64,000 nucleotides of DNA, taken from assembly GCF_001601825.1 (NCBI RefSeq), contig NZ_LUJK01000003.1, positions 1 through 64,000 on the forward strand. Direction: 5' to 3'. The stretch is from Limnobacter sp. CACIAM 66H1 (GTDB taxonomy: Bacteria; Pseudomonadota; Gammaproteobacteria; Burkholderiales; Burkholderiaceae_B). Shown one piece after another: positions 10,894-21,602 of this stretch (the stretch's first letter is position 1; each line of letters begins with the position of its first letter). Below the pieces are notes generated by a model. That model did no database searches and was not told the DNA's origin. It saw only the letters and a program-made list of their open reading frames with translations. Made by a program: the position numbers and the translations under genes.

Positions 10894-12531
10894 ATGCAAG
10901 GTTTGATGATGAACATGCCCCTGTTGATTTCATCGGTGATGGAACACGCGGAGCGGCACCACCCACACGTTGAAGTTGTATCACGCCGTACGGAAGGCGA
11001 TATTCATCGAACCACCTATGGCGAAGTGGCCAAACGCGCCAAGAAGTTGGCCAACACCCTGACTGAACTTGGCGTACAGCAGGGTGAAAACATTGCGACT
11101 CTGGCGTGGAATGGTTACCGCCACGTTGAAATTTACTATGCTGTATCAGGCATGGGTGCGGTCGTACACACTTTGAATCCGCGTTTGTTTCCGGAGCAAT
11201 TGGTGTACATCATTAACCACGCGAAAGACACCATGGTGTTTTTTGATAGTACGTTTGCGCCATTGATCAGGGCGATTGCGCCTGCGTGCCCCACCGTAAA
11301 GCGTTGGGTACAAATGTGTGACGAAGCTGTGATGCCCTCTGAACCAGCTGTGGCTGGCTGCCTGAATTACGAGGCCTTGATCAAAAACGCTTCAGACCAA
11401 TACGTGTGGCCCCAACTGGATGAGAATACGGCCTCTGGCCTGTGTTACACCTCCGGTACTACGGGCAATCCCAAGGGTGCTCTGTATTCGCATCGTTCTA
11501 CCGTGTTGCATGCGATGGCAGCCTGCACGCCCGATGCCCTGGGCTTGAGCAGCCGCGATACTATTTTGCCTGTCGTACCCATGTTCCACGTCAACGCATG
11601 GGGCATTCCCTACATTGCGCTGATGACCGGTGCCAAAATGGTAATGCCCGGTGGTGCTTTGGATGGGGCCTCCATTTTCGAATTGCTGGAAAGCGAGAAG
11701 GTAAACTTCTCGGCCGGAGTACCCACAGTGTGGTTGGGCTTGTTGAACCATGTGCAGCAAAATGGTTTGAAGTTCAATTATTTCAACCGTACGGTGATTG
11801 GTGGTTCTGCCGCGCCAGCGGCGATGATCAAAACGCTGAATAGCCTGGGTGTTGAAGTAATTCATGCGTGGGGAATGACTGAGTTGTCACCGCTCGGTAC
11901 GGTGTGTCGACTAAAAGCTCAGCACCTGGATTTGTCTCTGGAAGAAAAGCAGAACATCCTGCAAAAGCAGGGGACTGCAATCTTCGGGGTGGACATGAAA
12001 ATTGTCAGTGACGATGGTGAGGAATTGCCTTGGGATGGTGAGGCTTTCGGCGATTTGCTGGTTCGTGGCCATTGGGTAATCGACAGCTATTACGGCGGTG
12101 AGGGAGCGAAAGCATTCACGATCGATAAGGATGGCAAGAAGTGGTTTGCCACAGGGGATGTGTCGAAAATCAATCGTGAAGGCTTTATGCAGATTACGGA
12201 TCGAAGCAAAGATGTCATCAAGTCGGGCGGTGAATGGATCAGCTCGATCGAGCTGGAAAATGTCGCCATGGCACACCCTGCGGTGCATGAAGCGGCGGTG
12301 ATCTCCGTTTACCACCCGAAATGGGATGAGCGCCCTTTGCTTGTAGTGGTGCGTAAGCCTGGTATCGAAGTGAGCAAAGAGGAGCTACTGAACTTCTATG
12401 AAGGCAAAGTGGCGAAATACTGTTTGCCCAACGATGTTGCGTTTGTTGATGAATTGCCACACACAGCGACTGGTAAAATCCAGAAACTGAAATTGCGCGA
12501 GCAATTCAAAGACTATCAGTTACCAAACTGA
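10894..12531 (+). CDS. Medium/long-chain fatty-acid-CoA ligase (AMP-binding superfamily)
   Basis: [75 protein letters not shown] upstream of ATG. Confidence 0.93.
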   Translation: MQGLMMNMPLLISSVMEHAERHHPHVEVVSRRTEGDIHRTTYGEVAKRAKKLANTLTELGVQQGENIATLAWNGYRHVEIYYAVSGMGAVVHTLNPRLFPEQLVYIINHAKDTMVFFDSTFAPLIRAIAPACPTVKRWVQMCDEAVMPSEPAVAGCLNYEALIKNASDQYVWPQLDENTASGLCYTSGTTGNPKGALYSHRSTVLHAMAACTPDALGLSSRDTILPVVPMFHVNAWGIPYIALMTGAKMVMPGGALDGASIFELLESEKVNFSAGVPTVWLGLLNHVQQNGLKFNYFNRTVIGGSAAPAAMIKTLNSLGVEVIHAWGMTELSPLGTVCRLKAQHLDLSLEEKQNILQKQGTAIFGVDMKIVSDDGEELPWDGEAFGDLLVRGHWVIDSYYGGEGAKAFTIDKDGKKWFATGDVSKINREGFMQITDRSKDVIKSGGEWISSIELENVAMAHPAVHEAAVISVYHPKWDERPLLVVVRKPGIEVSKEELLNFYEGKVAKYCLPNDVAFVDELPHTATGKIQKLKLREQFKDYQLPN

Positions 12532-12560
12532 GATTACCCAACCAAATCTAGAGAAGTTCA

Positions 12561-12863
12561 ATGATTAAGCACATCGTATTCTGGCAGTTGAAAGACGAAG
12601 CCCTTGGCAACACCAAGGCCCGCAACATGGAACTGGTGAAGGAAAAGCTAATGGCTTGCGCCAACATCGTGCCGGGTATTGTGGACTTTGAAGTGGGTTT
12701 GGGTGGTACCAGCCTTGAGTGCACGTACGACGTGGTGTTGTACTCGACCTTCGAGAACAAGGCAGCGTTGGATGCCTACGCGGTTCACCCCACGCATGAA
12801 GCCATTAAAAGCTTCATTGGAGAGGTTCGCACGGCTCGGCAGTGCATGGATTACGAAGTTTAA
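12561..12863 (+). CDS. Dabb (stress-responsive A/B barrel) family protein
   Basis: MIKHIVFWQLKDEA..., about 100 aa, YSTFENKAALDAYAVHPTHEAIKSFI. Confidence 0.85.
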   Translation: MIKHIVFWQLKDEALGNTKARNMELVKEKLMACANIVPGIVDFEVGLGGTSLECTYDVVLYSTFENKAALDAYAVHPTHEAIKSFIGEVRTARQCMDYEV

Positions 12864-12886
12864 TGAATTGATTTGCGACCAGTGAG

Positions 12887-13696
12887 TCAATGGTTGGGCG
12901 GTAGGGGTATTTCAAACCTTTGCCGCCCAATTTCATTTCCGGCCGGGTTAAACGTCACTTCGGTGAAATGAACTGTATTACGGTGATCCAGCAGAATTAC
13001 CGCGCTGGAGCGGGTGCCATACAAAGGCGACACAATTTTCACTGCCGACAGCATTTTTTCCCATTCGTAAGGCACCCCAGTGCTGGGCAATTCGGCATCC
13101 TCGGCAAGCTCGGTGTCGGCAAGCAAACCCAACAAGGTTTGTTCAAAAGCAGGCAATGAAGCGCGCTTTGTGCAATGCGCCTCGATTGTTTTTTCCAGCC
13201 CTGTTTTCAACAGGCGCGATTTTGGCCAGGGTGCATTCAAATAACCGTTGGAGAGGCTGTGCAGGCCCGACTGCACTGTGGTGGAGAAATTGAAACCGTT
13301 CTTCAGTTTGATGCCTTGGTTACTTGTGCAGTGAAAGTGAAGTGACTGCAAGTTTCCGTGAATCAAATTAAAACCCGCAAACTGGAGTGAGTTTTTTTCA
13401 TTGGGCGCACTCCCGGTTTGAATGGCATCAAGTACGATCTGGCCCCGCGAAGGAGCTGTGCCCGGCATGTTGAGGGTGCTGTTTCTGACATTGGTTAAAA
13501 GGGCGAACTGTGAATTGCTGCCGATTCCCAGCCAGCTGCCACCGGATTGCAGATCTTTCCCTGCCCAGACCGAGCCATAGGGGGTTGACCAAACCTGCAA
13601 GGGGGCGGTGGGGCGATCGTGAAACTCATCCCGGTTGGCGAGGCAAATAAAGGGATAGTCAGGGTGTGCATGAATCGCAAGCACGGCCAGACACAT
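12887..13696 (-). CDS. NRDE (TANGO2-like) family protein
   Basis: MCLAVLAIHAHPDYPFICLANRDEFHDRPTAPLQVW... (NRDE motif as ANRDEF). Confidence 0.92.
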   Translation of the reverse strand: MCLAVLAIHAHPDYPFICLANRDEFHDRPTAPLQVWSTPYGSVWAGKDLQSGGSWLGIGSNSQFALLTNVRNSTLNMPGTAPSRGQIVLDAIQTGSAPNEKNSLQFAGFNLIHGNLQSLHFHCTSNQGIKLKNGFNFSTTVQSGLHSLSNGYLNAPWPKSRLLKTGLEKTIEAHCTKRASLPAFEQTLLGLLADTELAEDAELPSTGVPYEWEKMLSAVKIVSPLYGTRSSAVILLDHRNTVHFTEVTFNPAGNEIGRQRFEIPLPPNH

Positions 13697-14013
13697 TATT
13701 CATTCACCTCAATATCAACCTCTCCGAACAATTCAAGGTGTCGGCTGGGCATGGTTGGCAATTCCGCAAAACAATCGTTGGCCAGTTGCGCAAGTGCGTC
13801 GATGAAAACTGGCTCACAAAGCGAGTGTTCGGGTGCAGGGTGAATCACCTCCATCAGCGTGTAATAAGGTTTGTCCGCTTCCTCGCGTTGAAAAAGCTGG
13901 CTGCGGCCCAATCCCTGCTGTTGTAGACATGCAGCCATACGCCTTGCGCATCGCAAACCCAAGACAATGTTGGCTTTGGGTATTCGGTAGTAAATGAATA
14001 GCTGGCGATTCAT
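13696..14013 (-). CDS. Conserved hypothetical protein (possibly DUF4936 family)
   Basis: 105-aa ORF tightly packed between the NRDE protein and ygfZ genes on the same strand. Confidence 0.6.
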   Translation of the reverse strand: MNRQLFIYYRIPKANIVLGLRCARRMAACLQQQGLGRSQLFQREEADKPYYTLMEVIHPAPEHSLCEPVFIDALAQLANDCFAELPTMPSRHLELFGEVDIEVNE

Positions 14014-14909
14014 TCAAATACGTTGCCTTTTTGATGCACATCGTAGGGAGGTGGCTGAACATTCAGTGCAATCAAACCTGTCTCGTTTTTGATGCAGAAA
14101 GCGGCACCGCTTTGCTCTGCGTCGTCCACTGGCAGTTCAACCAGCAAATACTGCTGACCATTGAAGTTCACCGCAGTGGCTACGGCACCTGCTGGTTCGT
14201 TTTCCTTTCCGGCAAGCCAAACATCCTGACCGGCTGTAATGGTTGAAGCACCTGTTGAGGTGGCCTGGAATACACGTCGTTTTACTTTGCCCAGGTAGTG
14301 GCTTCTGGCGACAATTTCCTGGCCGGGGTAGCAACCCTTGCTAAAACTGACACCGCCCACGAGGTCGAAATTAATGGCTTGTGGAATAAACATTTCAACC
14401 GTGGGTTGTGACACATAGGCAATCCCGAGTTGCTGCAGGACAAATTCGAATTGGTCGTCAGCCGCAGCTTGTTCAGCTTGTGCGTTGCCAGCGACTAGCT
14501 GAAAACCAGGTATTGCGCCATGGAGTGAACGCAAACTGGCAGTGGCGTTGCCTTGTTCGTCCCATTGAATGCGCATGGGTGAGGTCAAGAGCGAGTCGGG
14601 CAAAAAGGCGAGTTGATAATCAGCCGTGCAGTCGCGTACTGTGCATTTGCTGCGCAACACAAACATGCTCAGGCGTTTGACCAAAGCTGCAATGGTTTCC
14701 TTGCGGCATGCCAAATAAACCCGTTTGCCCTGACGTAGCACAAAAAAGCTACCCAGTAAGCGGCCTTTTGCGGTGCACAGGCCCGCCATGCGCAGCTGGC
14801 CTTCGGACATCCCGGCAACGTCATTGCTGAGTTGCGATTGAAGAAAAGTCACTGCGTCGTCTCCGTCCACGCCAATGACACCCCAACGCGATAAAAACTG
14901 TGCAGACAT
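14010..14909 (-). CDS. ygfZ: YgfZ/GcvT-like folate-binding protein (start trimmed to MSAQFLSRWG)
   Basis: VTFLQSQLSNDV...MAGLCTAKGRLLGSFFV; KGCYPGQEIVARSHYLGKVKRR signature. Confidence 0.93.
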   Translation of the reverse strand: MSAQFLSRWGVIGVDGDDAVTFLQSQLSNDVAGMSEGQLRMAGLCTAKGRLLGSFFVLRQGKRVYLACRKETIAALVKRLSMFVLRSKCTVRDCTADYQLAFLPDSLLTSPMRIQWDEQGNATASLRSLHGAIPGFQLVAGNAQAEQAAADDQFEFVLQQLGIAYVSQPTVEMFIPQAINFDLVGGVSFSKGCYPGQEIVARSHYLGKVKRRVFQATSTGASTITAGQDVWLAGKENEPAGAVATAVNFNGQQYLLVELPVDDAEQSGAAFCIKNETGLIALNVQPPPYDVHQKGNVFE

Positions 14910-15051
14910 GTTCAAATCCTTAGTAACAAACAAAACAAACCGTGTCGACAGGCCATGGAAAAACTTTCCCGCTATCATGAACGGCAATGTCCACATTGTA
15001 GTGGCTTCTGGTAAGGTCTCGCCTTCCAACAACCCAAGGTGAAGCAAAGTC

Positions 15052-16095
15052 GTGCGCAAAGCTCAAAAAACAAAGAAGGCATTGAAAAAAACAGCGTTTG
15101 GTTGGCGTTGGTTCAAACGGACTATGATCGCCGCTGTCGTACTGCTGTCCGCAATTATTGTGGGTGTTTACTTTGTTCTGACCCTGCCAATCGGTCGTAG
15201 CCAACCCCGGGTGGATGCGCATGTGAGTTCAGGCTTGGGTGCACGCGCCATTGCGAATGAATTGAACCAGCAGGGTTTGAATGTCAGTCCTGATTTGTTT
15301 GTGTTGGCCGCTCGGTTAACCGGTAACGCTGGTCAGCTGAAAGCAGGCCGTTACGACCTTCCAGAGGGAATCAGTACCTTGGGTTTGGTGGATTACCTGA
15401 GCAAAGGGCAGGGGGTGCTAAGCAGCGTGGCCCTGGTGGAAGGGCAAACCGCCCGCGCCTTGTTGGCAAAATTGCGGACGCAACCAGACTTGATTGATGA
15501 TTTGCCTGGCATGGACCACCGTGCAATTGCCGCAAAATTTGGCCTGGAAGGCGCAAGCCTGGAGGGCTGGATTTATCCAGATACCTACAAGTATTCACCG
15601 GGCTCGAAGTTGTCCGAATTGTTGCAAAGGGCAGTGCGTTTGCAGCAAGTAGAGCTTGATAAGGCTTGGGCGCAACGCGATCCCCAAACACCTCTGAAAA
15701 CCCCCTACGACGCTTTGAAAATGGCCTCAATCGTCGAGAAGGAGACCGGTTTGGCGAGCGACCGTGGCAAAGTCGCCAGCGTATTTGTAAACCGATTGCG
15801 CGTGGGCATGTTGCTGCAAACCGACCCCACGGTAATCTACGGTGTTGGCGAGGCCTTTGACGGCAATTTGACTCGAAAACACCTTCAAACTGACACCCCT
15901 TACAACAGCTATACCCGGGCAGGTTTGCCTCCAACACCCATCTCAAACCCCGGCAAGGCGGCCTTGTACGCAGCGGTAAACCCTGACAAAACTCCGTATT
16001 TTTATTTTGTGGCCAAGGGTGACGGCGGTAGTTATTTCAGCAAGAATCTGAATGAGCACAACAATGCTGTACGGAAATACCAACTTGGGCGGTGA
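15052..16095 (+). CDS. mltG: Endolytic murein transglycosylase MltG (YceG)
   Basis: N-terminal TM; EGWIYPDTYKYSPGS, MASIVEKETG, LQTDPTVIYGVGEAFDGNLTRKHLQTDTPYNSYTRAGLPPTPISNPGKAAL. Confidence 0.95.
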   Translation: MRKAQKTKKALKKTAFGWRWFKRTMIAAVVLLSAIIVGVYFVLTLPIGRSQPRVDAHVSSGLGARAIANELNQQGLNVSPDLFVLAARLTGNAGQLKAGRYDLPEGISTLGLVDYLSKGQGVLSSVALVEGQTARALLAKLRTQPDLIDDLPGMDHRAIAAKFGLEGASLEGWIYPDTYKYSPGSKLSELLQRAVRLQQVELDKAWAQRDPQTPLKTPYDALKMASIVEKETGLASDRGKVASVFVNRLRVGMLLQTDPTVIYGVGEAFDGNLTRKHLQTDTPYNSYTRAGLPPTPISNPGKAALYAAVNPDKTPYFYFVAKGDGGSYFSKNLNEHNNAVRKYQLGR

Positions 16096-16102
16096 CGGCG
16101 AG

Positions 16103-16753
16103 ATGAAAAAGCAGAAGCAAGGTTACCTGATCAGTTTTGAAGGCGTGGACGGCGCCGGAAAGTCGTCGCACATTGCGCGGGTTAAAGCACGCCTTGAAGA
16201 ATTGGGCTTTGAATGCCTGCAAACCCGTGAGCCTGGTGGAACACCTGTAGGCGAGGCCATTCGGGAACTGGTGTTGCACCATGACATGGATGTAAACACC
16301 GAGTTGTTGTTGATGTACGCAGCGCGCAGACAGCATATGGTCGAAACCATTCAGCCCGCCCTGGAGCGCGGTGTGTGGGTTATTACTGACCGGTTTGAAG
16401 ACAGTAGTTTCGCTTACCAGGCCGGGGCGGGCGGTGCCAGTTGGGAGGACTGCCAACAATTGAGTAAGTGGGCGTTGAAGGGATTCGAGCCCACATTGAC
16501 CTTTTTGTTTGATTTACCCATTGTCGTATCGCAAAGCCGCATTCAGGGCAGGGCGGGCGCTAGCGACAAATTTGAAGAAAAACCGACGAGTTATTTTGAA
16601 GCAGTGCGCGCGGGTTTTATCAAACGCTCGCAGTTGAACCCACGCCGAATTCGCCTGATCGACGCCCAGCCTCCTGAAGCGGAAGTCGGAGAAACCGTGT
16701 TGGCTGAACTCGACAAGTTCATGCGAACCCATTTAAACCTGGGTTTGGCATGA
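16103..16753 (+). CDS. tmk: dTMP kinase (start trimmed)
   Basis: ISFEGVDGAGKSSHI, TREPGGTPVGEAIRELVL, DRFEDSSFAYQAGAGG. Confidence 0.95.
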   Translation: MKKQKQGYLISFEGVDGAGKSSHIARVKARLEELGFECLQTREPGGTPVGEAIRELVLHHDMDVNTELLLMYAARRQHMVETIQPALERGVWVITDRFEDSSFAYQAGAGGASWEDCQQLSKWALKGFEPTLTFLFDLPIVVSQSRIQGRAGASDKFEEKPTSYFEAVRAGFIKRSQLNPRRIRLIDAQPPEAEVGETVLAELDKFMRTHLNLGLA

Positions 16754-17745
16754 GTACTGCCAGCTGGTTGTTGCGCGCCCAGGCACAATTGGGCAATTTG
16801 ATGCAGGCCACCACCGCGCCGATATTGGTGCATGGTCACCAGCCCAAAGGGCTTTATGAATTGGTAGGGCAACACCTGGCTGAATTGCTCTGTGAGGCTT
16901 CAGCCGGCAACAAGCCATGCCTGCAATGCCCCGGGTGCCACATGCGTGTAGCTGGCAATCACCCTGATTTGCGCTACCTGATGCCACAGACCGTTGCCCT
17001 TGAACTGGGTTTTAATGTGGAAGTAAAAACAGGCGTTAAACCCAGTCAGGATATTCGAATCGATGACGTGCGCGACCTGCAAAACTATTTCAATACCGCA
17101 TCCAGTCGTGGCGCTTCCCGCTATGTGGTGGTCTATCCATTTGACAACATGAACGCCAACACGGCCAATGCGCTGCTCAAAACACTCGAAGAACCAGCCA
17201 ATGGTCTTCGGTTTGTGCTGGTGGGTAGCCGTGTTGACAAACTGCTACCCACCATTCGTTCGCGTTGCCAGGAATTGACCATGCCCATGCCCGCTATTTC
17301 TGAATGCCTGGCCTGGCTGGAGACGCAGGGTGTGCAGCAGCCGGATGTCGCATTGGGTGTAGCCATGAACGATCCTTTTGAGGCGCTCAGCCTTGCCCAA
17401 GTGGCAGCGGACCAGCTAGATTTGCGCAAGAAGTTTTTGGAATGGCTTGCCAACCCCGACCAGCATGCCAACCCGCCTGCCGGTCTTGAAAAAGTGGGCT
17501 TGCCGGTGGTGCTCGAATTGGCCATGCGCCTGTGCAGCGACTGTGTTTCGCAGGCTCATGGCTTGAAGGGGACCAATTTCCCCTGGTTGGCCCCGAAACT
17601 CATGTGGGTTAAGTCGGTTGGTATGGATCGTTTCAGCCAGCTCTATCAAAATTTACAGAAAGAATTTCGCTTGGCGAATCATCCTATTAACCCCCGTTTG
17701 GCGCTAGAGTATGTGGGACAACAGTGGCAAAATTTAACGAAGTAA
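16750..17745 (+). CDS. holB: DNA polymerase III subunit delta'
   Basis: PCLQCPGCHMRVAGNHPDLRYL, FDNMNANTANALLKTLEEPANGLRFVLV; follows tmk. Confidence 0.93.
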   Translation: MSTASWLLRAQAQLGNLMQATTAPILVHGHQPKGLYELVGQHLAELLCEASAGNKPCLQCPGCHMRVAGNHPDLRYLMPQTVALELGFNVEVKTGVKPSQDIRIDDVRDLQNYFNTASSRGASRYVVVYPFDNMNANTANALLKTLEEPANGLRFVLVGSRVDKLLPTIRSRCQELTMPMPAISECLAWLETQGVQQPDVALGVAMNDPFEALSLAQVAADQLDLRKKFLEWLANPDQHANPPAGLEKVGLPVVLELAMRLCSDCVSQAHGLKGTNFPWLAPKLMWVKSVGMDRFSQLYQNLQKEFRLANHPINPRLALEYVGQQWQNLTK

Positions 17746-17781
17746 TTCACTGAAGAATTTCCTTTCCGGACCGCACAAGCC

Positions 17782-18165
17782 ATGACCAGCAACTTGATAA
17801 ACAAACCGCGAAACAACAAGGAAGCCAGCCGCCCTTGGATGCTTTCTTTGACTTTGGGCGACAAAAACACGGCAGCGAACCTCTACATGCCTTTCATCAA
17901 GGGCGGCGGCGTGTTCGTGGAAAGTGACAAGGAATACAATTTGGGCGACCCGGTGTTCGTGTTGTTGACCGTCGGTGAAGAAGCCAAAAAGTTTCCTATT
18001 AACGGCAAAGTTGTGTGGATTTGCGGTGCAAATGCCCGTGGTGACAAAGCGCAGGGGATTGGCGTGCAGTTTCCGAAAGACGACAGTGGAGAAGGCGTGC
18101 GGGTGGCAATCGAGCAAATGATTGGTAAAATGCAGAATTCAATGAAGAAAACAGCAACCCTGTAG
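17782..18165 (+). CDS. PilZ domain-containing protein
   Basis: LTLGDKNTAANLYMPFIKGGGVFVESDKEYNLGDPVFVLLTV...; holB-pilZ-tatD context. Confidence 0.85.
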   Translation: MTSNLINKPRNNKEASRPWMLSLTLGDKNTAANLYMPFIKGGGVFVESDKEYNLGDPVFVLLTVGEEAKKFPINGKVVWICGANARGDKAQGIGVQFPKDDSGEGVRVAIEQMIGKMQNSMKKTATL

Positions 18166-18950
18166 TGTTTACCGATTCACACTGTCATCTTGATTTTCCT
18201 GGTCTGGTCGAGCATCTCCCAGACATCCTGAGCCGAATGCAGACCGCGCAGGTGAACCGCGCCTTGTGCATTTCGGTACAGCTTGAAGATTTCCCCAACG
18301 TACTGGCGCTGGCCGAAAACCACGAGCAATTGTGGGCCACTGCGGGCGTGCATCCCGACTATGAAGACATTACCGAACCCACTGTAGAAAAACTGCTTGA
18401 ATTGGCTGATCACCCCAAGGTAATTGGCATTGGTGAAACGGGTTTGGACTACTTTCGCTTGAAAGGCGATTTGGAATGGCAACGAGAACGCTTTCGGGTG
18501 CATCTGCGCGCGGCCAATCTGTGTAAAAAACCGGTGATTGTTCACACCCGTGCCGCGGGTGAGGACACCTTGAAAATTCTTTCTGAAGAAAATGTACAGG
18601 GTTGTGGCGGCATTATTCACTGCTTCACCGAGTCACTCGATTTCGCGCGTCAGGCGCTTGATTTGGGCATGTATTTGTCATTCTCAGGAATTGTCAGTTT
18701 CAAGAATGCGGGTGACCTTCGCGAAGTGGCCAAGTTTGCGCCAATGGACCGAATCCTGATTGAAACCGATTCGCCTTACCTTGCACCGGTTCCACATCGT
18801 GGCAAAACCAATGAGCCAAGCTTTGTGCCGCATGTGGCCAAGGTTATTGCGCAAGAGAAGGGGGTTGCCGTTGAAGAAATTGGTATTCAGACCTCAGCGA
18901 ACTTTGATCGTTTATTTGGGTTTGCACCAACCGGAGTGAATGCGGTTTGA
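18165..18950 (+). CDS. TatD family metal-dependent hydrolase (YcfH-like)
   Basis: FTDSHCHLDFPGL, GIGETGLDYFRLKGD, HCFTESLDFARQALDLG, IETDSPYLAPVPHRGKTNEP. Confidence 0.95.
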   Translation: MFTDSHCHLDFPGLVEHLPDILSRMQTAQVNRALCISVQLEDFPNVLALAENHEQLWATAGVHPDYEDITEPTVEKLLELADHPKVIGIGETGLDYFRLKGDLEWQRERFRVHLRAANLCKKPVIVHTRAAGEDTLKILSEENVQGCGGIIHCFTESLDFARQALDLGMYLSFSGIVSFKNAGDLREVAKFAPMDRILIETDSPYLAPVPHRGKTNEPSFVPHVAKVIAQEKGVAVEEIGIQTSANFDRLFGFAPTGVNAV

Positions 18951-19621
18951 AGCGTCGTGCCTTTGCGGGTAGTTTGCTTCTGCTTGCCTTGCCAGGTGTT
19001 TCACTGGCAGGCGCCTTCGAAGATTTTTTCCTGGCAATTCAATTTGACGATGAATACCGCTTGAAATCTCTGTTGCTCAAGGGCATGGACCCCAACACAG
19101 TGAATGAACAAGGTTTTCCCGCCATCACCTTTGGCATGATGCAAGACTCGCCCAAGGCGGTGCGGGTGTTGCTGTCGTCTGGCAAACTGAACCCCAACCA
19201 GGCAGATCGCCGCGGTGAAACTCCTGTGATGGTGGCTTGTACGTTGAACAAGCCTGATTGGGTCGCGGCCTTACTGGCCAAGGGCGCCACAATCGGTGGG
19301 GACGGGCAGTGGACAGCCTTGCACAATGCAGCAGCCTCGGGTTCAAGTGAATCGATTGAATTATTGGTGAAGGCGGGGGCGAAAATTGATGTACTTTCGC
19401 CCAACGACACCACACCTTTGATGATGGCTGCACGTGAGGGCAGGGAGGCCTCCGCGCGAGTGCTCTTGAAGCTGGGGGCCAATCCAGCATTGAAAAACCA
19501 GGCTGGATACAACGCTGCGGGTTATGCCATGAAAGCCAATCAAAAAGAGCTGGCGTTTGAGATCATGAAAAAAGAAAGGGCGCTGCGAACAGCGCCCTTG
19601 AAGCCTAACAAGACGAACTAA
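18947..19621 (+). CDS. Ankyrin-repeat protein with signal peptide
   Basis: Hydrophobic N-terminus and repeats such as RGETPVMVACTLNKPDWVAALLAKGA, WTALHNAAASGSSESIELLVKAGA, DTTPLMMAAREGREASARVLLKLGANP. Confidence 0.9.
   Translation: MKRRAFAGSLLLLALPGVSLAGAFEDFFLAIQFDDEYRLKSLLLKGMDPNTVNEQGFPAITFGMMQDSPKAVRVLLSSGKLNPNQADRRGETPVMVACTLNKPDWVAALLAKGATIGGDGQWTALHNAAASGSSESIELLVKAGAKIDVLSPNDTTPLMMAAREGREASARVLLKLGANPALKNQAGYNAAGYAMKANQKELAFEIMKKERALRTAPLKPNKTN
19570..19600 (-). terminator. Intrinsic terminator for the MCP gene, embedded in the 3' coding end of the ankyrin gene
   Basis: Plus strand aagggcgctg-cgaa-cagcgccctt is a 10-bp perfect stem. Read on the minus strand it is AAGGGCGCTG-TTCG-CAGCGCCCTT followed by TCTTTTTTC. 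Confidence 0.75.
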
Positions 19622-19648
19622 CCGTTCGTCTGATTGACGGGTGAAAAC

Positions 19649-21274
19649 TCACAGACTTGCCTCAAAATGTTTGACCAGGGTACGCAAGTCGCCGGACGTT
19701 GAGGCCAGTTGTTTTGCTGCGCTGTCCAAATCGTTAATCGCAGCAACGTTGCTTTCGGTCAGCGCACTCATGCGCTCCATGCTGTTTGCTACTTCAAGCG
19801 ATGCTTGTGACTGTTGTTCAAGCATGGCCGAAATATCCTTGGCAGATTGGGCTACGCCACGGCTGGCTACTTTGATGGCCTGCAGACTTTCACCTGCTTC
19901 TAGAATCAAGGTTGTGCCAATATTGACTTCGTCCACTGCGCGCCCCATGGTTTCAAGGCCTTTGTTGGTACCGCTTTGAACCTCTTGCACCGTGGCTGAA
20001 ATTTCCGTGGTGGATTGTCGTGTCATTTCCGCCAACTTGCGCACTTCATCAGCCACCACAGCAAACCCCCGGCCTGATTCACCGGCTCTTGCTGCTTCAA
20101 TTGCAGCGTTCAATGCCAGCAAGTTGGTTTTCTCGGCAATCTCGGTAATGGTCCGAGTCACGTTGCTGATTTTCACCACTGCGCGGTTCAGTTCTTCAAT
20201 ATTCTGTTTTGCATCTTGAACAACCTGTGCCACCTTCTGAGTGGCTTGGGTGGACTTGTCCATGCTTTGTGCTCCTGTGTCGACCACATCCATGGCGTTC
20301 TTCGCATGGGCCGAACTCTTGCCCGTGGCCTCTGAAATTTCAGAAACAGACACCGACAGTTCCTCCAATGCCGCCGCAACGCCATTGATGCCGTCTGATT
20401 GCTGCTGAGAGCGAGTCATCAAGTTGATTGCCAACTGGCTAAGGTGTTCGGCATTGTTCTTTACTTCGGATGAACTAGAAATGACGTCTGCAATAATGGC
20501 GCGCAGGTTTACTTGCATGCTCTTGAACGCGGTATGCACCTTGTTGAATTCGCGTGTGCTTGACTCTGGAATTTCATGCTTGAAATTGCCTTCTGCCAAG
20601 GCTCGCATGGCTTGTAACATCGAGTTGTTGGTGTGTTCAACACGGCCTTTCAGCCAAATCAAACCCAATGCCGCAGCTACAAATGATGCAGCAGCGCTGC
20701 CATAGCTGAGGGCAGGGATGTTGAACATCGACAGCAGGGCGATCATGACCGGTAAAAAGCCGACAATGACCAAATCAACAACAAATGGGCGCCCTTTTGC
20801 GGGCTTGGTGAACGGAAAGCTGGCGCTGCCAGCATTGATTGCCTTGTACAAGACCTCAGCTTCTGCTTTTTGTGTATCACTGGGCTTGGAGCGCACGGAC
20901 ATGTAACCAATCTTCTCGCCGTTCTGTGTCAACGGCGTGACGTATGCATCCACCCAGTAGTAACCGCCGTCCTTACAGCGGTTTTTTACCAGGCCTTTCC
21001 ACGGTTCATCCCGGCGCGCCGTATCCCACAGGTCTTTAAACGCGTCACGGGGCATGTCCGGATGGCGAACCACGTTGTGTGGCTGCCCCAGTAACTCGTC
21101 AAGCGTAAAACCGGAAATTTCGACAAAGGCTGGGTTGGCGTAGGTAATGCGACCCTTCAAATCAGTTTTGGTCACAATGGGAATGCGTGGATCCAGCAGG
21201 CGTTCTACAGCAGTTGTAGGAGCGGCCATTCTTGCATTGCGGCCTTTGAGGTTATTTTGGGCAGATGTTGACAT
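19649..21274 (-). CDS. Methyl-accepting chemotaxis protein with N-terminal PAS domain (Aer-like; start trimmed)
   Basis: [41 protein letters not shown]; signalling hairpin: [41 protein letters not shown]. Confidence 0.95.
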   Translation of the reverse strand: MSTSAQNNLKGRNARMAAPTTAVERLLDPRIPIVTKTDLKGRITYANPAFVEISGFTLDELLGQPHNVVRHPDMPRDAFKDLWDTARRDEPWKGLVKNRCKDGGYYWVDAYVTPLTQNGEKIGYMSVRSKPSDTQKAEAEVLYKAINAGSASFPFTKPAKGRPFVVDLVIVGFLPVMIALLSMFNIPALSYGSAAASFVAAALGLIWLKGRVEHTNNSMLQAMRALAEGNFKHEIPESSTREFNKVHTAFKSMQVNLRAIIADVISSSSEVKNNAEHLSQLAINLMTRSQQQSDGINGVAAALEELSVSVSEISEATGKSSAHAKNAMDVVDTGAQSMDKSTQATQKVAQVVQDAKQNIEELNRAVVKISNVTRTITEIAEKTNLLALNAAIEAARAGESGRGFAVVADEVRKLAEMTRQSTTEISATVQEVQSGTNKGLETMGRAVDEVNIGTTLILEAGESLQAIKVASRGVAQSAKDISAMLEQQSQASLEVANSMERMSALTESNVAAINDLDSAAKQLASTSGDLRTLVKHFEASL

Positions 21275-21377
21275 GAAGGTTCCATACCATGTGGGTCGAT
21301 TTACCTTCTCATCATACGAATTCCCAGTGCAGATGAAGGCTTGCAACAGAGGCCTAAATCGGCCTCAATTTTATGCT

Positions 21378-21512
21378 TTACATGCTTTGGCCAACCACAA
21401 TTACCTTGGATTGGAAGCCTTGAATAATGTCCTGACCTGCAGCAACTGCTTCAATGGGCCAGTCGGGATACAACGCGCAAGCCACAAAAGCGAAGAACAT
21501 GAATTTGTACAT
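21378..21512 (-). CDS. Possible 44-aa small protein
   Basis: ATG 21512 to TAA 21378: MYKFMFFAFVACALYPDWPIEAVAAGQDIIQGFQSKVIVVGQSM; GAGG about 8 nt upstream of ATG. Below the ORF-track length cutoff. Confidence 0.35.
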   Translation of the reverse strand: MYKFMFFAFVACALYPDWPIEAVAAGQDIIQGFQSKVIVVGQSM

Positions 21513-21602
21513 AAGAATAGCCTCAGATAAAAGTGAACCAACCTATGTACTTTTTCGGCGATTGCAGACCGCAAAGCATCGCCAGTATTGGTGGGGGTCA
21601 CT

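Noticed and set aside
21557-21583. Bulged inverted repeat ggcgattgc...gcatcgcc near the island's left edge
   Set aside because: Short, imperfect, no U-run, no clear tie to the element end; insufficient to call a terminal repeat.
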